Shown: positions 38,051-48,283, counted from the first letter of the stretch. The stretch is 64,000 nt of DNA from Chryseobacterium sp. KLBC 52 (GCF_003347605.1 NZ_QDFZ01000002.1:124001-188000); one strand, 5' to 3'. A program made the numbers and translations. Notes: generated by a model from the letters alone, not told the origin.

Positions 38051-38644
38051 ATGAATTATCTGGCGCATTCTTTTCTTTCTTTTACCGACGGTCAGATCGT
38101 GGGGCAGTTTCTTGAAGACTTTATCCGTAACAGAGATCGTTTTACTTTCCCGAAAGATATTCAGGACGGAATTACCCTTCATAGAGCAATTGATACTTTT
38201 ACAGACTCCCATCCTGCTATTCATGAAGCCAAAAAGGTATACGCTCCTTTGGTAAGACTTTATGCCGGAGCATTTGTAGATGTCTCGATGGATCATTTTG
38301 TAGCGAAAGACCTTTCTCTGCATTCTCTGGCAGAATGGAAAGCGCATTCCCTTAAGGTTTATCGTGTTTTAAATGCCCATGAACAGTGGCTACCTGAAAA
38401 CTTTAAAAAGATGCTGGTGAAAATGGAACACGACGACTGGCTTTATAATTACCGTGAAGACTGGGGAATTAAATTCAGTATTCAGAATGTACTGAATAAA
38501 GCGAAATATCTGGATAAAGATATTCCTGTTTTTGAAGCTTTTTTGAAGAACAAAGACCATCTTCAGCAGTGTTATGACGATTTTTTTCCTGATCTTTTAA
38601 CCCATGTAAAGGGAATTAATGCTCTTTTACAACTGGACAATTAG
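38051..38644 (+). CDS. Acyl-carrier-protein phosphodiesterase-like protein (AcpH family)
   Basis: A 197-residue cytoplasmic protein of the family that removes the phosphopantetheine arm from acyl carrier protein. The N-terminus MNYLAHSFLSFTDGQIVGQF and the segment GITLHRAIDTFTDSHPA are typical, with His and Asp residues suited to metal-dependent phosphodiester hydrolysis. DVSMDHFVAKD is a second conserved block. Single gene after radA. The exact substrate is inferred from the family only. Confidence 0.85.
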   Translation: MNYLAHSFLSFTDGQIVGQFLEDFIRNRDRFTFPKDIQDGITLHRAIDTFTDSHPAIHEAKKVYAPLVRLYAGAFVDVSMDHFVAKDLSLHSLAEWKAHSLKVYRVLNAHEQWLPENFKKMLVKMEHDDWLYNYREDWGIKFSIQNVLNKAKYLDKDIPVFEAFLKNKDHLQQCYDDFFPDLLTHVKGINALLQLDN

Positions 38645-38655
38645 TTTAAAATAAA

Positions 38656-38686
38656 AACACTTACCTTATAATAAAAGATAAGTGTT
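38656..38686. terminator. Hairpin between convergent genes
   Basis: Arms AACACTTA and TAAGTGTT enclose a 15-base loop that can pair further inside. It lies 12 bases after the upstream plus-strand gene. The flanking T-run is weak. Confidence 0.5.
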
Positions 38687-38780
38687 CTATAAATTTGTGT
38701 TATTAGAATTTTTTATGCCTGAATACTTTATAGAAAAGCTTTTGGGAACACTTTTCTATTAAAGTTCTTTCATAATAATA

Positions 38781-40565
38781 TTAGTCTCCAATTCTGAATA
38801 CTAAGAGCTGAGTGGAAGCTGCCGCAAGAGTCATCCCGGTACCTGAACAGTTTCCGGACTGCCCTCTTCCCAGACGAATAGGCCAGGTTCTTCCGGCTGG
38901 AACCGTAGTAGAATAAGTGATAGCACCTCCGTGATTGGATAAAATACCTGAATTATGGTAGGCTGTACTATGAATCCTTTGAGTACCGGAAACTCCTGTA
39001 GGAAAATCAACAATGTATGAGCTGTTTCTACATTTATCAGCCTCTACTGTAGTTCCGTTATCATTGTTATGAAGCGCTTCATATACAAAAGTGATCTGAT
39101 AAGTTCCTGCCGGAAATGTAATAGTACTGGTAGCTGCATTATAGCTCATCCCTGAGATTGAATTCTTTATAGCAGTCATTGGAACAACGGATAAACTTCC
39201 TGCTGCAAAACCATTAAGGAAATCGGCCTGAGCTGTTTCCAGTCTGAAAAGAGCTGGATTTGGAATAGATAATGCTCCAAGTGTACCAATGGTTTTCACA
39301 ACACCGGTAGCATCCAACACCATAAGTGGGTCTGTGGTTGTATTTCCAGTTGTGGTTCCCTGTAAACGTAAAGGATCTGTGCCATTAATATGTAGTTTGT
39401 TGGTAGGAGCCGCAGTTCCCACTCCTACTCTATCATTCGCAGCATCTACCGATAAAGTAGTACCGTCTACAGAAAAAGCATTTACAGCTGTTCCCGTAAA
39501 AGCAAGCGTATTACTTCCTTGTGTTACGGCACGGTTTCCGGTTAAAGTTCCATCTGTATTATAGATATTAACGGAACTTGTTGCAGGAATAGCTTTCCAG
39601 GTTCCTACCCCTGCAGCATCAGAAGTAAGGACATATCCGTTAGATTGATTTCCGTCTACAATTTTTATAGCTGCTACCGGAACGGCAGGTGTTCCTGCAG
39701 ACTGAACATCTAACTTTGTATCGGGAACAGCTGTTCCAATTCCCACATTTCCTGAAGACTTTATCGTCATTCTTGCAGCATAATCTGTAGCATTTCTTGT
39801 GAAAACCTGTAATCCTGCATAATTATTTGCGGCATCCCTGTCTATTCCTATAATCGATGCTCCTGTAATACCAGAAGGGCTTGTTGAAGGAATAAATTCA
39901 ATTCCTCCAAATAAGGTATTAGTGACATTATTGTTGTATAGGGTAATATTTCTTGGAGTTGCCTGACCACAGGGAGCCCCACAATTATCAATCCCTGCAG
40001 ACAAAATATCTGTTACATTTCCAGCGACCGGATTTAGTACGGATAAAAAACTGGAGGGGGCAGCCGTCCCTATTCCTACTCTTCTGTTAAGTGCATCTAC
40101 TGAAAAGTTATTACCGTTCACAGAAAAAGCATTTGTGGCATTTGCAGTAAAAGCCAATGTGTTACTTCCCTGGGTTACCGTTCTATTTCCGGTTAACGTT
40201 CCATTGGTATTATAAATATTAGTATCAATGGCATTTCCTGGATTATGAAGCTTAACCCATGCTGAACCGTTATAATAATAATAGCCTACAGCATCAATAT
40301 TTACTGCATTTCCAGCTTGTGAGCCATTTCCCACACTATTCACATAGATCATTGTAGAAGTTGGAATTGCTGTCATGCTTTGGGCTCTCAATCTGTCTAC
40401 GCGGGTTACTAAAAAGCCATCTACAGCATTAGAAGTTCCTGTTGGATTTTTTGCTGTAATATCCAATGTTGCAGTTGGATTAGCTGTATTAATCCCTACT
40501 TGTGCAAAAACAAAACTACTTATTGATAGTAGTGTTAGTGTAATGTTCTTTCTTTTCATTTTCAT
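38781..40565 (-). CDS. Large secreted protein with duplicated tail-fibre-like repeat
   Basis: About 594 residues with a signal peptide (NITLTLLSISSFVFAQ) followed by VGINTANPTATLDIT. A block of about 55 residues occurs twice: NIYNTxGTLTGNRxVTQGSN, AFSVxG, SVDAxNxRVG(I/V)GTAAP. Between the copies is LDVQSAGTPAVPVAAIKIVDG, close to the smaller protein at 1416-2240. The C-terminal part may be a compact beta domain. Proteins with VGIGTxxP repeats resemble phage tail-fibre and adhesin stalks. The first ATG (40622) would put 19 polar residues before the signal, so 40565 is preferred. Function unknown. Confidence 0.7.
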   Translation of the reverse strand: MKMKRKNITLTLLSISSFVFAQVGINTANPTATLDITAKNPTGTSNAVDGFLVTRVDRLRAQSMTAIPTSTMIYVNSVGNGSQAGNAVNIDAVGYYYYNGSAWVKLHNPGNAIDTNIYNTNGTLTGNRTVTQGSNTLAFTANATNAFSVNGNNFSVDALNRRVGIGTAAPSSFLSVLNPVAGNVTDILSAGIDNCGAPCGQATPRNITLYNNNVTNTLFGGIEFIPSTSPSGITGASIIGIDRDAANNYAGLQVFTRNATDYAARMTIKSSGNVGIGTAVPDTKLDVQSAGTPAVPVAAIKIVDGNQSNGYVLTSDAAGVGTWKAIPATSSVNIYNTDGTLTGNRAVTQGSNTLAFTGTAVNAFSVDGTTLSVDAANDRVGVGTAAPTNKLHINGTDPLRLQGTTTGNTTTDPLMVLDATGVVKTIGTLGALSIPNPALFRLETAQADFLNGFAAGSLSVVPMTAIKNSISGMSYNAATSTITFPAGTYQITFVYEALHNNDNGTTVEADKCRNSSYIVDFPTGVSGTQRIHSTAYHNSGILSNHGGAITYSTTVPAGRTWPIRLGRGQSGNCSGTGMTLAAASTQLLVFRIGD

Positions 40566-41024
40566 ATTAAGTTGTTTAATAATTTGGATAATTTTTGATT
40601 TGCTTTGATGAAACATGAACATTTAAAGGGTTTCATCCGAAAAAATCAAAAAATTAGAGTAAAGTTTGGGTGGACTATTGTCTGATCAGTTTTGACTATA
40701 GAAAATTGTAATTGGTAAAAGGAATAGATAATAAATGTATTTCACTTCATATTAAAATTGATTTAATTATTATAACTCAAAAAAAACAGTAATAAATTAT
40801 TAAAATAATATTAAAAAACATACAATAATATATAAATTAAATTTCAAAAATTAATCAATAATCGCAAATATTCCATAAAAATAGTTAAAATATTAAAAAT
40901 ATAACAAAATAAAATGTTAATAATTAAATTTTAACATTTTATCAATTTAATAACGAAAAAAAATTAGTCGATATGAAGTGATTTATTTAATCCTATTTCT
41001 GTTAGAAAATAGTGAAGAAAAAAT
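40566..41024. other. AT-rich non-coding spacer
   Basis: About 460 bases, very AT-rich, with many TTAAAAT/AATATTAAAA words and no coding frame, RNA gene or clear promoter. It probably contains the promoter of the secreted protein gene. Confidence 0.4.
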
Positions 41025-41050
41025 AAAGCAGTAATATGAATTACTGCTTT
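41025..41050 (-). terminator. Terminator of the DUF6702 gene
   Basis: Arms AAAGCAGTAAT and ATTACTGCTTT enclose an ATGA loop and are preceded by an A-run on the plus strand, 26 bases after the stop at 41076. Confidence 0.8.
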
Positions 41051-41075
41051 GCTAGCTTATCCTAATATAAAAAAA

Positions 41076-41591
41076 TTAAAATGTTTTAAACATATACCGA
41101 TTGGGGTACGACAACTTTTCACTGTTCCTGTGTCCGTTCACAATAATATGCACAATGTTGATCTGATCATCAAAGAGATTATACAGAAAACTTACGGCAG
41201 TTTCTACTTTTTTCGGGACAGCTACAGGTTCCGATTCCATAAACACATTTACAGATTCCTGGTCTTCTTCATAACCGATATAGTTTACCTTCAAAAATTT
41301 GCTATCAGCTTTTAGTTTAAAATATTCTGAACAATATTTTTGCAGCGCATCATTCAATTTAGCTTTGTATTTTTCGTCATTAAAATGAAAAGCGCCTCCA
41401 TATTTTTTTCCCAGACCATTTTCCATATCATCAAGAAAAAACCGTCCTGTCACTTCAAATGTTCTGGATTTTGAATTATAATTAATTTCTACAGAGCCTA
41501 CGTGATAGGGGTGAAAAGCTTCACGCTCCGTAAAACTCTGAAAAGCCACTGTTAATAGTAAAAGAAAACTCCAAAAAAATTTACCTGACAT
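41076..41591 (-). CDS. DUF6702-family exported protein
   Basis: About 171 residues with an N-terminal hydrophobic signal (FFWSFLLLLTVAFQSF) and HPYHVGSVEINYNSKSRTFE, the characteristic opening of the DUF6702 family of Bacteroidota. The rest is mixed alpha/beta with no catalytic motif. ATG at 41591 places the signal peptide correctly; an earlier ATG adds a Cys-rich stretch of 22 residues. In many flavobacteria a DUF6702 gene sits beside M1 peptidase and HupE/UreJ-like genes; here both are close by, on the other side of the protease gene. Function unknown. Confidence 0.8.
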   Translation of the reverse strand: MSGKFFWSFLLLLTVAFQSFTEREAFHPYHVGSVEINYNSKSRTFEVTGRFFLDDMENGLGKKYGGAFHFNDEKYKAKLNDALQKYCSEYFKLKADSKFLKVNYIGYEEDQESVNVFMESEPVAVPKKVETAVSFLYNLFDDQINIVHIIVNGHRNSEKLSYPNRYMFKTF

Positions 41592-41616
41592 GAATCTTAT
41601 TTTACAGCAAATATAA

Positions 41617-41649
41617 AAAAAGCAGCAATTATAAAAACTGCTGCTTTTT
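41617..41649 (-). terminator. Terminator of the subtilisin-like protease gene
   Basis: Arms AAAAAGCAGCA and TGCTGCTTTTT lie 21 bases beyond the protease stop. They separate that gene from the downstream DUF6702 gene on the same strand. Confidence 0.8.
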
Positions 41650-41669
41650 ATGATCATAGATTAATAAGA

Positions 41670-44600
41670 TTATTGCTTCATTACTTTTTTAGTAACTTTT
41701 GTGTTATCATCCAGTGCAATAGTAAACAGATAGGTACCTCTTACCAGCTCTGACACATCAATTTTACCTGAATTGACATTCACATTGACCGTTTTAATCA
41801 ATTTTCCTGAAACATCATAAATGGTTACCGTTCCTTTAGAATATCTGCCCAGCGTCACATTAACAAAGTCCTTAGCAGGATTCGGAGTGATATTCACTTC
41901 TGAATTCATTTTTACATCGGCTGTCCCTAATGTTGCTCCTGTTTTAACAAAATAACCACCGAAACCTGTTGTCTGAAAGCTCACTTCCCAATATTGATAG
42001 GTGTCATTCCAGATAATATCTGCAATATCAGGTGTAATAACTGTGGCGGTTCCTCCAAAAGAAGCAATTGTTCCCGTAGTACTTGTTCCCGTGTATTTTT
42101 CAATAAGAAGATTCGCTTTATTCGCAACATCAGAAGGAGAAGTAGGTAATTTCACTCCATTGGTGAGATTATACGCATCGAAATCACTCTGTTTAAAATA
42201 TAAAGTTACTTTTCCGGTTGCAGTAGCAGTATTTGCATCCGAATTGATTTCATATCTTCTGGCTACATAATTGGGCTGTGCATTATCTACCCATACCTTT
42301 GAGGTAACATTTCCTGTTACCGTACTGGCCGTTTGTTTTTCTAGTCTTGAGATAAGCTGACATGCATTTGTAAAATAGTTATAACCATTGGCCACTGTAC
42401 TGGCTTTCGTTTGGTTGGAAGTGGCTAAGTTCTTTACTTCAGCAATGTTTTCATAGACTACAGCTCTCATTTTCAAATCAAATGTTCTTGAAGTCCACGT
42501 TGTACCATCTGTAGAAGTTTTAGATCTGTTATTCAATACAGCATTCTCGGCTTTCATGGCAATTCTTCCTCCCAATCCGTTTACGACAATATAAAATTCT
42601 TTTCCGGTTACCATTTGTACATTCAGATCTGAAAGATTCACATAATTCCAGGTAAATCTCTGAACGTTATTAAGCCATGAAGTAATGGTTTTAGTCGCTA
42701 TAATATCTCCGGGGTTTCCATTGGCATCGACTTTTCTGATTTGAATATCAACCGGAATATCTGAAGGCAGTGAAGTCCCTGTTAAAAATGAAAAACCTCC
42801 CAACTTCCCTGTTAATGTGGGCGTATACCTTACTGCCAGCGCAATATTATCAAAGTAATAATTAGATTCTGTATTAGCAATAATGTATGGTTCATCATAC
42901 CCTACAGTCTCAAAATTAGATTTCACACATCCTAATTCATCAGTAACTGCTTTATAAATATCTAGTTTACCATACCCCCATCTCATATTTGGAACGGTTC
43001 CTGTTGCCCCATCCACTCTTGCATTAGCTGTAAGACGGGCTTTAACCTGTGCTGCCGTCAATGTAGGATTAGCCTGAAGCAATAACCCGACAGCTCCTGC
43101 TACCCCCGGTGAAGACATGCTTGTTCCCTGGTTTTTCACATAATAATTGGTTCCTGCAATAATATCCGTTGCGCCAGGAGCAGAATCAGCCGATCTGGAA
43201 GAAATGACATTCTGCCCTGAAGCTGCAATATCTGGTTTCTGGACACCATCTACTCTTGGCCCCTGCGAACTAAACGATGAGATGGATTCCTGTGGAGTAA
43301 GGGTAAAATAACCACTTGTTCCGCTGTACCAACTGGCTCTTCCCATGTATGAAGCTACTGTAATCGCATTGGAAGCATTTCCCGGACTTCCCACAATATA
43401 TTCATTATCCCCGTTTTGTAAGGTGGTTTGCACTCCCTGACTATACAGCCAACCGTGGGCTGTGATCTGCTGTGTGCCGTTATTGGTAATTTCCAATGTA
43501 TAATTCCCCTGAACATTGGTGGTTCCTGAAGTTCTGGTAATTACCAGCTGAACATATCTTTTGTTGTTGTCATTGCTCCAATAGTTATACATTGTTGCTG
43601 TAAGTCCTCCTCCCAGAATACTGTGAGCTGTAGTGGTGCTTATGTTCTGAGTATATTGCTGGCCATCGGGAGTAGTTAGCTTTGCCGTAACAGGTGTGTT
43701 ATCGTTGGCATACATTATAAATGAAAATACTGTAGCTGACGAAGTATTACTGGCCACCGTAAAATTATAAGTCTGAGAAGCATTAGCGGCAATATCAACT
43801 TTTCTGTGAAGATTAGCTCCGTAATCATTACCTGCCGAAATAACAACAACTCTTCCCGCTCCTGAAGTGGTAAAGCTATTAACCGCTACTTCATGGCTGG
43901 AGGTGCCGTCGTGAGCACTGCTCTGGCCACCGATACTCATATTGACAACAATAGGTTTATTGAGTGCCGTTGCCACATTTTTAAAATAGGTTAAAGCATT
44001 AATGGTATTTGTTGTAGGAAAAGATCCGTTTCCTCCTTTCACAAAAACAATATCTGCATCAGATGAAAACCCTTTATGTCTTTTATCGGTAAAAGCGGAA
44101 CCATTTCCGGCTGCAGTACCTGAAACATGGGTACCATGGCCATTGGTATCATTTTCACGAACAAAACCTGCGGGTGTACCATCCAGTTCATCTTCGATCT
44201 GTGCTTTTGTGTATTCCACACCAGTAGCAAACCCTACCGGGGCGGTTTCGCCCGCCTGAGCAGTCAATGTCTGATCCCAGATGGAAACAATTCTGCTTTT
44301 GGTCTGATCATCAGCTTTTCTGAAATCGGGGTGTTTCCAGTCTATTCCACTGTCATAAATTCCTACTAACACTCCTGTTCCATTATAAGCTGTGTTATTG
44401 AAAACACCATCCTGCAAAAGACTTGCTCCGGACTGAGCACGACTCACGTCATTATGAAGTTCGTCAAACTCAGGTCCCATTACAGAGGTTACATACGGAA
44501 GCTGAGTCAGTCTTTCAATATCTTCAATAGAAACTAAAGCTGTGGAAAAAGCAGGAAACTGGCTTTGTATAAGAAATCCGTCTGCTTTTAATTTTTCAGG

Positions 44601-44888
44601 CTCTTTAGTATAAACAATACATGAATACATAGTCTGCGCTCCTTTTGAAGTCACTACCAGGTGCTGGTCAAGTTTCATATCAGGACGTTCCAGTTCTTTT
44701 ACAGCTCTTCCGTTAGCAATACTTTCTTTATTTTTCAGTAAAATATCAAACCGGGAATCCAGTTTCTGTACCTGCCCGTAAAAAGCGTAGGAATACAATC
44801 CCAAAAAGGCTGCTGTAGCATTTCTAAGAAGCTTCGCTCCTCCATGTGAAATGTTTACATTTGTAAAAAATAATTTTTTAATATCCAT
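41670..44888 (-). CDS. Secreted S8 (subtilisin-like) serine protease with T9SS sorting domain
   Basis: A 1072-residue secreted endopeptidase. A long atypical N-terminus with a hydrophobic stretch ending YAFYGQ precedes an inhibitor-like propeptide and the peptidase domain. The catalytic triad is Asp179 (GIYDSGID), His251 (NGHGTHVSG) and Ser590 (GTSMSSPG). A domain inserted between His and Ser fits larger S8 enzymes. The last 70 residues (NITPNPAKDFVNV to YLFTIALDD and a basic tail KVTKKVMKQ) form a type A sorting domain, which sends the protein out through type IX secretion. Single gene. Confidence 0.93.
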   Translation of the reverse strand: MDIKKLFFTNVNISHGGAKLLRNATAAFLGLYSYAFYGQVQKLDSRFDILLKNKESIANGRAVKELERPDMKLDQHLVVTSKGAQTMYSCIVYTKEPEKLKADGFLIQSQFPAFSTALVSIEDIERLTQLPYVTSVMGPEFDELHNDVSRAQSGASLLQDGVFNNTAYNGTGVLVGIYDSGIDWKHPDFRKADDQTKSRIVSIWDQTLTAQAGETAPVGFATGVEYTKAQIEDELDGTPAGFVRENDTNGHGTHVSGTAAGNGSAFTDKRHKGFSSDADIVFVKGGNGSFPTTNTINALTYFKNVATALNKPIVVNMSIGGQSSAHDGTSSHEVAVNSFTTSGAGRVVVISAGNDYGANLHRKVDIAANASQTYNFTVASNTSSATVFSFIMYANDNTPVTAKLTTPDGQQYTQNISTTTAHSILGGGLTATMYNYWSNDNNKRYVQLVITRTSGTTNVQGNYTLEITNNGTQQITAHGWLYSQGVQTTLQNGDNEYIVGSPGNASNAITVASYMGRASWYSGTSGYFTLTPQESISSFSSQGPRVDGVQKPDIAASGQNVISSRSADSAPGATDIIAGTNYYVKNQGTSMSSPGVAGAVGLLLQANPTLTAAQVKARLTANARVDGATGTVPNMRWGYGKLDIYKAVTDELGCVKSNFETVGYDEPYIIANTESNYYFDNIALAVRYTPTLTGKLGGFSFLTGTSLPSDIPVDIQIRKVDANGNPGDIIATKTITSWLNNVQRFTWNYVNLSDLNVQMVTGKEFYIVVNGLGGRIAMKAENAVLNNRSKTSTDGTTWTSRTFDLKMRAVVYENIAEVKNLATSNQTKASTVANGYNYFTNACQLISRLEKQTASTVTGNVTSKVWVDNAQPNYVARRYEINSDANTATATGKVTLYFKQSDFDAYNLTNGVKLPTSPSDVANKANLLIEKYTGTSTTGTIASFGGTATVITPDIADIIWNDTYQYWEVSFQTTGFGGYFVKTGATLGTADVKMNSEVNITPNPAKDFVNVTLGRYSKGTVTIYDVSGKLIKTVNVNVNSGKIDVSELVRGTYLFTIALDDNTKVTKKVMKQ

Positions 44889-45039
44889 ATTTCATTTTTA
44901 ATCAGTACAATTATACAATTTTTATTTAAAAAAGAAATAATATAAAATATTAACAAACATTAAGCGTAAAAATTAAATCAAATAATAAAATCAACAACAA
45001 TTTAACAATATATTCAAAATATAAAATTTTTTAATCAAA

Positions 45040-45618
45040 ATGCAGGATTTTCTTTTTTATTTAAACCTTGGATGGGAACATATTATTTCTCTGGATGCCC
45101 TTGATCATCAGCTTTTTGTTTTAGCTTTGATTGCAGTTTACTCTTACAGTGACTGGAAAAAAATCCTGATTCTTGTGACTGCGTTCACCATTGGGCATTC
45201 TATTACATTAGCTTTAAGTATTCTGGATGTTTTCAGAGTTCCTTCTGATTGGGTAGAGTTTTTAATTCCTTTAACCATTGTTCTGACTTCACTGGATAAT
45301 ATTATCATGAAAAATCAGAAACAGACTTTGATGCGGGCCAACTATTATCTTGCACTGATCTTCGGTCTTGTTCATGGAATGGGATTCGCCAACACGGCAA
45401 GAGTAATGATTGCTAAAAGCCAAAGTATTGCTTTACCTCTCCTAGGGTTTAATATTGGTTTGGAACTTGGCCAGATTGTCATTGTTGCTGCCATTTTAAT
45501 CATCCTGTTTATTTCACTCAACCTTTTCAAAGTGAATAAAAAAGACTGGATACTCTTTGTTTCTTCCGGGGTATTTGCTTTATCCTTAAAAATGACTTTG
45601 GAAAGAATTCCTTTTTAA
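45040..45618 (+). CDS. HupE/UreJ-like membrane protein
   Basis: A 192-residue polytopic inner-membrane protein with about six helices. Conserved polar motifs are WEHIISLDALDHQLF at the start, FTIGHSITLALS and LVHGMGFA, in line with the HupE/UreJ family associated with nickel or cobalt transport and hydrogenase/urease loci. No hydrogenase or urease gene is in the window, so the metal link is inference. It precedes the M1 peptidase gene by 67 bases, and that gene has its own -7 box. Confidence 0.85.
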   Translation: MQDFLFYLNLGWEHIISLDALDHQLFVLALIAVYSYSDWKKILILVTAFTIGHSITLALSILDVFRVPSDWVEFLIPLTIVLTSLDNIIMKNQKQTLMRANYYLALIFGLVHGMGFANTARVMIAKSQSIALPLLGFNIGLELGQIVIVAAILIILFISLNLFKVNKKDWILFVSSGVFALSLKMTLERIPF

Positions 45619-45654
45619 AAGTTAAATATTCTCATTAATTCAACAGGTAATTAC

Positions 45655-45662
45655 TATCTTTG
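45655..45662 (+). promoter_or_regulatory. -7 box of the M1 peptidase gene
   Basis: TATCTTTG fits TAnnTTTG, 23 bases before the ATG at 45686. Confidence 0.5.
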
Positions 45663-45685
45663 ATCATTAAAAAATCATTTCGGTT

Positions 45686-48073
45686 ATGAAACTAAAAGTT
45701 GTTATACTTTCACTTTCTGTATTTGCATATACAGGTTTCACCGCACAAAATATTCAGAATAACCCAGGCAGCAATCATGGTAACAGGTTTGAGCAGCTGG
45801 GAACTATTCTACCAACACCCAACATCTACAGAACGGCTTCAGGAGCTCCCGGTCACGGATACTGGCAGAACAGAGCCGATTATAACATCACCGCTTATCT
45901 GGATGAGGATAAGAGAAATCTGAAAGGTTCCGAAACGGTGACTTATTACAACAATTCTCCAGATGATCTGGATTATATCTGGCTCCAGCTTGATGAAAAC
46001 GAGCATTCCAGCATTAGAAATGCAGGATATGATACTTCATCTGTACTTCATTCTTCAACAACAGACCAGCAGCTTAAAGTTTCTGAGCTTCCTGTAAAAG
46101 ATAACGGCTATGGAGTAAGTCTTGAGAAAGTAACCGATGTTTCAGGAACTCCCCTGAAATATACCGTTAACAAGACCATGATGCGTATTGATCTTCCCAA
46201 AGTTTTGAAAAAGGGTGAAAAATTCATTTTCAAAGTAGACTGGAACTACAATATTCCCAACAGAATCAAAATGGGAGGCCGCGGTGGTTATGAAAACTTC
46301 CCTGAAGACGGCAATGATCTGTATACAATAACGCAATGGTATCCAAGAATGTGCGTATATAGTGACTTTCAGGGCTGGCAGAATCATCAGTTTACCGGAA
46401 GAGGTGAATTTGCATTGGTTTTCGGAGACTTTAAGGTTTCCGTAAATGTACCTTCAGATCATATTGTTGGTGGAACAGGAGAATGTAAAAATTACGATCA
46501 GGTGTTGACAACTGATCAGCTGTCAAGATACAGAAAAGCTGAAAACGCAGCTGAGCCTATCGAAATTGTAACGTTGGATGAAGCTAAAAAAGCGGAGAAA
46601 AATCATTCAAAACAAAGAAAGACATGGGTTTTCGAAGCGAAAGATGTTCGTGATTTTGCATGGACTTCTTCCAGAAAGTTTGTGTGGGACGGAATGCGTG
46701 TAACCATTCCTGAAAACAACAATAAAGTAATGGCAATGAGTTTCTATCCAAAAGAATCTTACGGTCTTTACAGAAAGTTTTCTACAAAAGCGGTAGCCCA
46801 TACCATTAAAACCTATTCAGAATTTACTATTCCTTATCCATATCCGGTAGCACAGTCTGTAGAAGCAGCGAACGGAATGGAATATCCAATGATCTGTTTC
46901 AACTTCGGAAGAACCGAGAAAGACGGAACCTATTCTGAAGGGACCAAAAACGGAATGATCGGAGTTATCATCCACGAAGTTGGGCACAACTTCTTCCCTA
47001 TGATCATCAATTCTGATGAAAGACAATGGGCATGGATGGACGAAGGTCTGAATACTTTTACAGAATATCTTACAGAAGAAAAGTGGGATAATAAATTCCC
47101 ATCCAAAAGAGGACCGGCATGGACGATCGTAGATTATATGAAACTCCCGAAAGATCAGCTGGAACCTATCATGAGTAACTCTGAAAATATTGTTCAGTAT
47201 GGGCCGAATGCCTATTCAAAACCTGCTACAGGACTGAATATTCTTCGCGAAACGATCATGGGAAGAGAGCTTTTCGACAAAGCTTTTAAAACCTATGCTA
47301 AAAGATGGGCATTCAAGCATCCTGAACCTGCGGATTTATTCCGTACCATGGAAGATGCCAGCGGTGAAGACCTTGACTGGTTCTGGAGAGGCTGGTTCTA
47401 CGGTACAGATCCTGTAGATATTGCGATTGATAAAGTAACGGTTGCTGTTCCTGATCTTGAGAGTGATCCTAAAGCTGCTGCAGAAGTAAAATATCAGGTT
47501 GAAAAACCATTGGTAAATAGTTTTGAAGATCTTTCAAAAATCAGAAACAGAGAAGATAAGAATATCAAATTCTATGTAGATGGTGATAAAGATCTTCAGG
47601 ATTTCTATTACAGATATGACAGAGGTCAGGAAAAGATTGATAATAATAAGCAATACACCATCAAAACAGAATCAGGTCTTCCTTTAGATGCAAAGGATAA
47701 AGAGAAATTCAAAAATATTACAGGATATCAGATCGATTTTGTGAACAAAGGCGGTCTGGTAATGCCAATCATTCTTGAATTCACGTTTGAAGACGGATCA
47801 AAATTGTATGATAAATCTGCTGCACAAATCTGGAGGCTGAACGAACAAAAAGTTTCCAAGACGTATTATTTTGATAAGAAATTGAAATCTATTCAGCTGG
47901 ATCCAATGAGGGAGACTGCTGATATTGATACAAGCAATAACTTCTGGAGCAATGCCGGAGCAGCAAATGAAACTTCAAAATTCCAGCTTTTCAAACAAAA
48001 ACAGGGAGGAGGTTCTGTAAGAGGAGGCTCAACCGGAAAGGTTAACCCAATGCAGGCAGCAGGAAAGAGTTAG
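45686..48073 (+). CDS. M1-family metallopeptidase
   Basis: A 795-residue exported zinc aminopeptidase-like enzyme. A signal peptide (VVILSLSVFAYTGFTA) is followed by an N-terminal beta domain. The gluzincin catalytic domain has HEVGH at 430-434, then 18 residues, then Glu453 in WMDEGLNTF, giving the zinc ligands H430, H434 and E453 with E431 as the general base. NGMEYPMICFN takes the place of the GxMEN exopeptidase motif (here GMEY), so strict aminopeptidase action is not certain. The C-terminus is Gly-rich and basic. Single gene with a terminator downstream. Confidence 0.92.
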   Translation: MKLKVVILSLSVFAYTGFTAQNIQNNPGSNHGNRFEQLGTILPTPNIYRTASGAPGHGYWQNRADYNITAYLDEDKRNLKGSETVTYYNNSPDDLDYIWLQLDENEHSSIRNAGYDTSSVLHSSTTDQQLKVSELPVKDNGYGVSLEKVTDVSGTPLKYTVNKTMMRIDLPKVLKKGEKFIFKVDWNYNIPNRIKMGGRGGYENFPEDGNDLYTITQWYPRMCVYSDFQGWQNHQFTGRGEFALVFGDFKVSVNVPSDHIVGGTGECKNYDQVLTTDQLSRYRKAENAAEPIEIVTLDEAKKAEKNHSKQRKTWVFEAKDVRDFAWTSSRKFVWDGMRVTIPENNNKVMAMSFYPKESYGLYRKFSTKAVAHTIKTYSEFTIPYPYPVAQSVEAANGMEYPMICFNFGRTEKDGTYSEGTKNGMIGVIIHEVGHNFFPMIINSDERQWAWMDEGLNTFTEYLTEEKWDNKFPSKRGPAWTIVDYMKLPKDQLEPIMSNSENIVQYGPNAYSKPATGLNILRETIMGRELFDKAFKTYAKRWAFKHPEPADLFRTMEDASGEDLDWFWRGWFYGTDPVDIAIDKVTVAVPDLESDPKAAAEVKYQVEKPLVNSFEDLSKIRNREDKNIKFYVDGDKDLQDFYYRYDRGQEKIDNNKQYTIKTESGLPLDAKDKEKFKNITGYQIDFVNKGGLVMPIILEFTFEDGSKLYDKSAAQIWRLNEQKVSKTYYFDKKLKSIQLDPMRETADIDTSNNFWSNAGAANETSKFQLFKQKQGGGSVRGGSTGKVNPMQAAGKS

Positions 48074-48106
48074 AACCCAATCTGTTGTAACTTTTAACAA
48101 ATACAC

Positions 48107-48168
48107 CACTACTTCGTATTAAAAGATCATAAGGATTACTTTTTACTACGAAGTAGTGTTTTTTTTTG
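48107..48168 (+). terminator. Terminator of the M1 peptidase gene
   Basis: Arms CACTACTTCGTA (48107-48118) and TACGAAGTAGTG (48147-48158) are followed by a run of ten T's. The loop can pair further through AAAAG and CTTTT. Confidence 0.88.
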
Positions 48169-48265
48169 CTTATAATCTGTGTATCCAAAAATTCAGGAAT
48201 CCATTAAGAAAACAACACCTGTTTTTCACCTAAAAAAAAGCATAACAACCTGACTTAAAAATATT

Positions 48266-48273
48266 TATATTTG
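48266..48273 (+). promoter_or_regulatory. -7 box of peptide gene 1
   Basis: TATATTTG fits TAnnTTTG. It precedes the duplicated leader that starts at 48284. Confidence 0.55.
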
Positions 48274-48283
48274 AATCACATAA

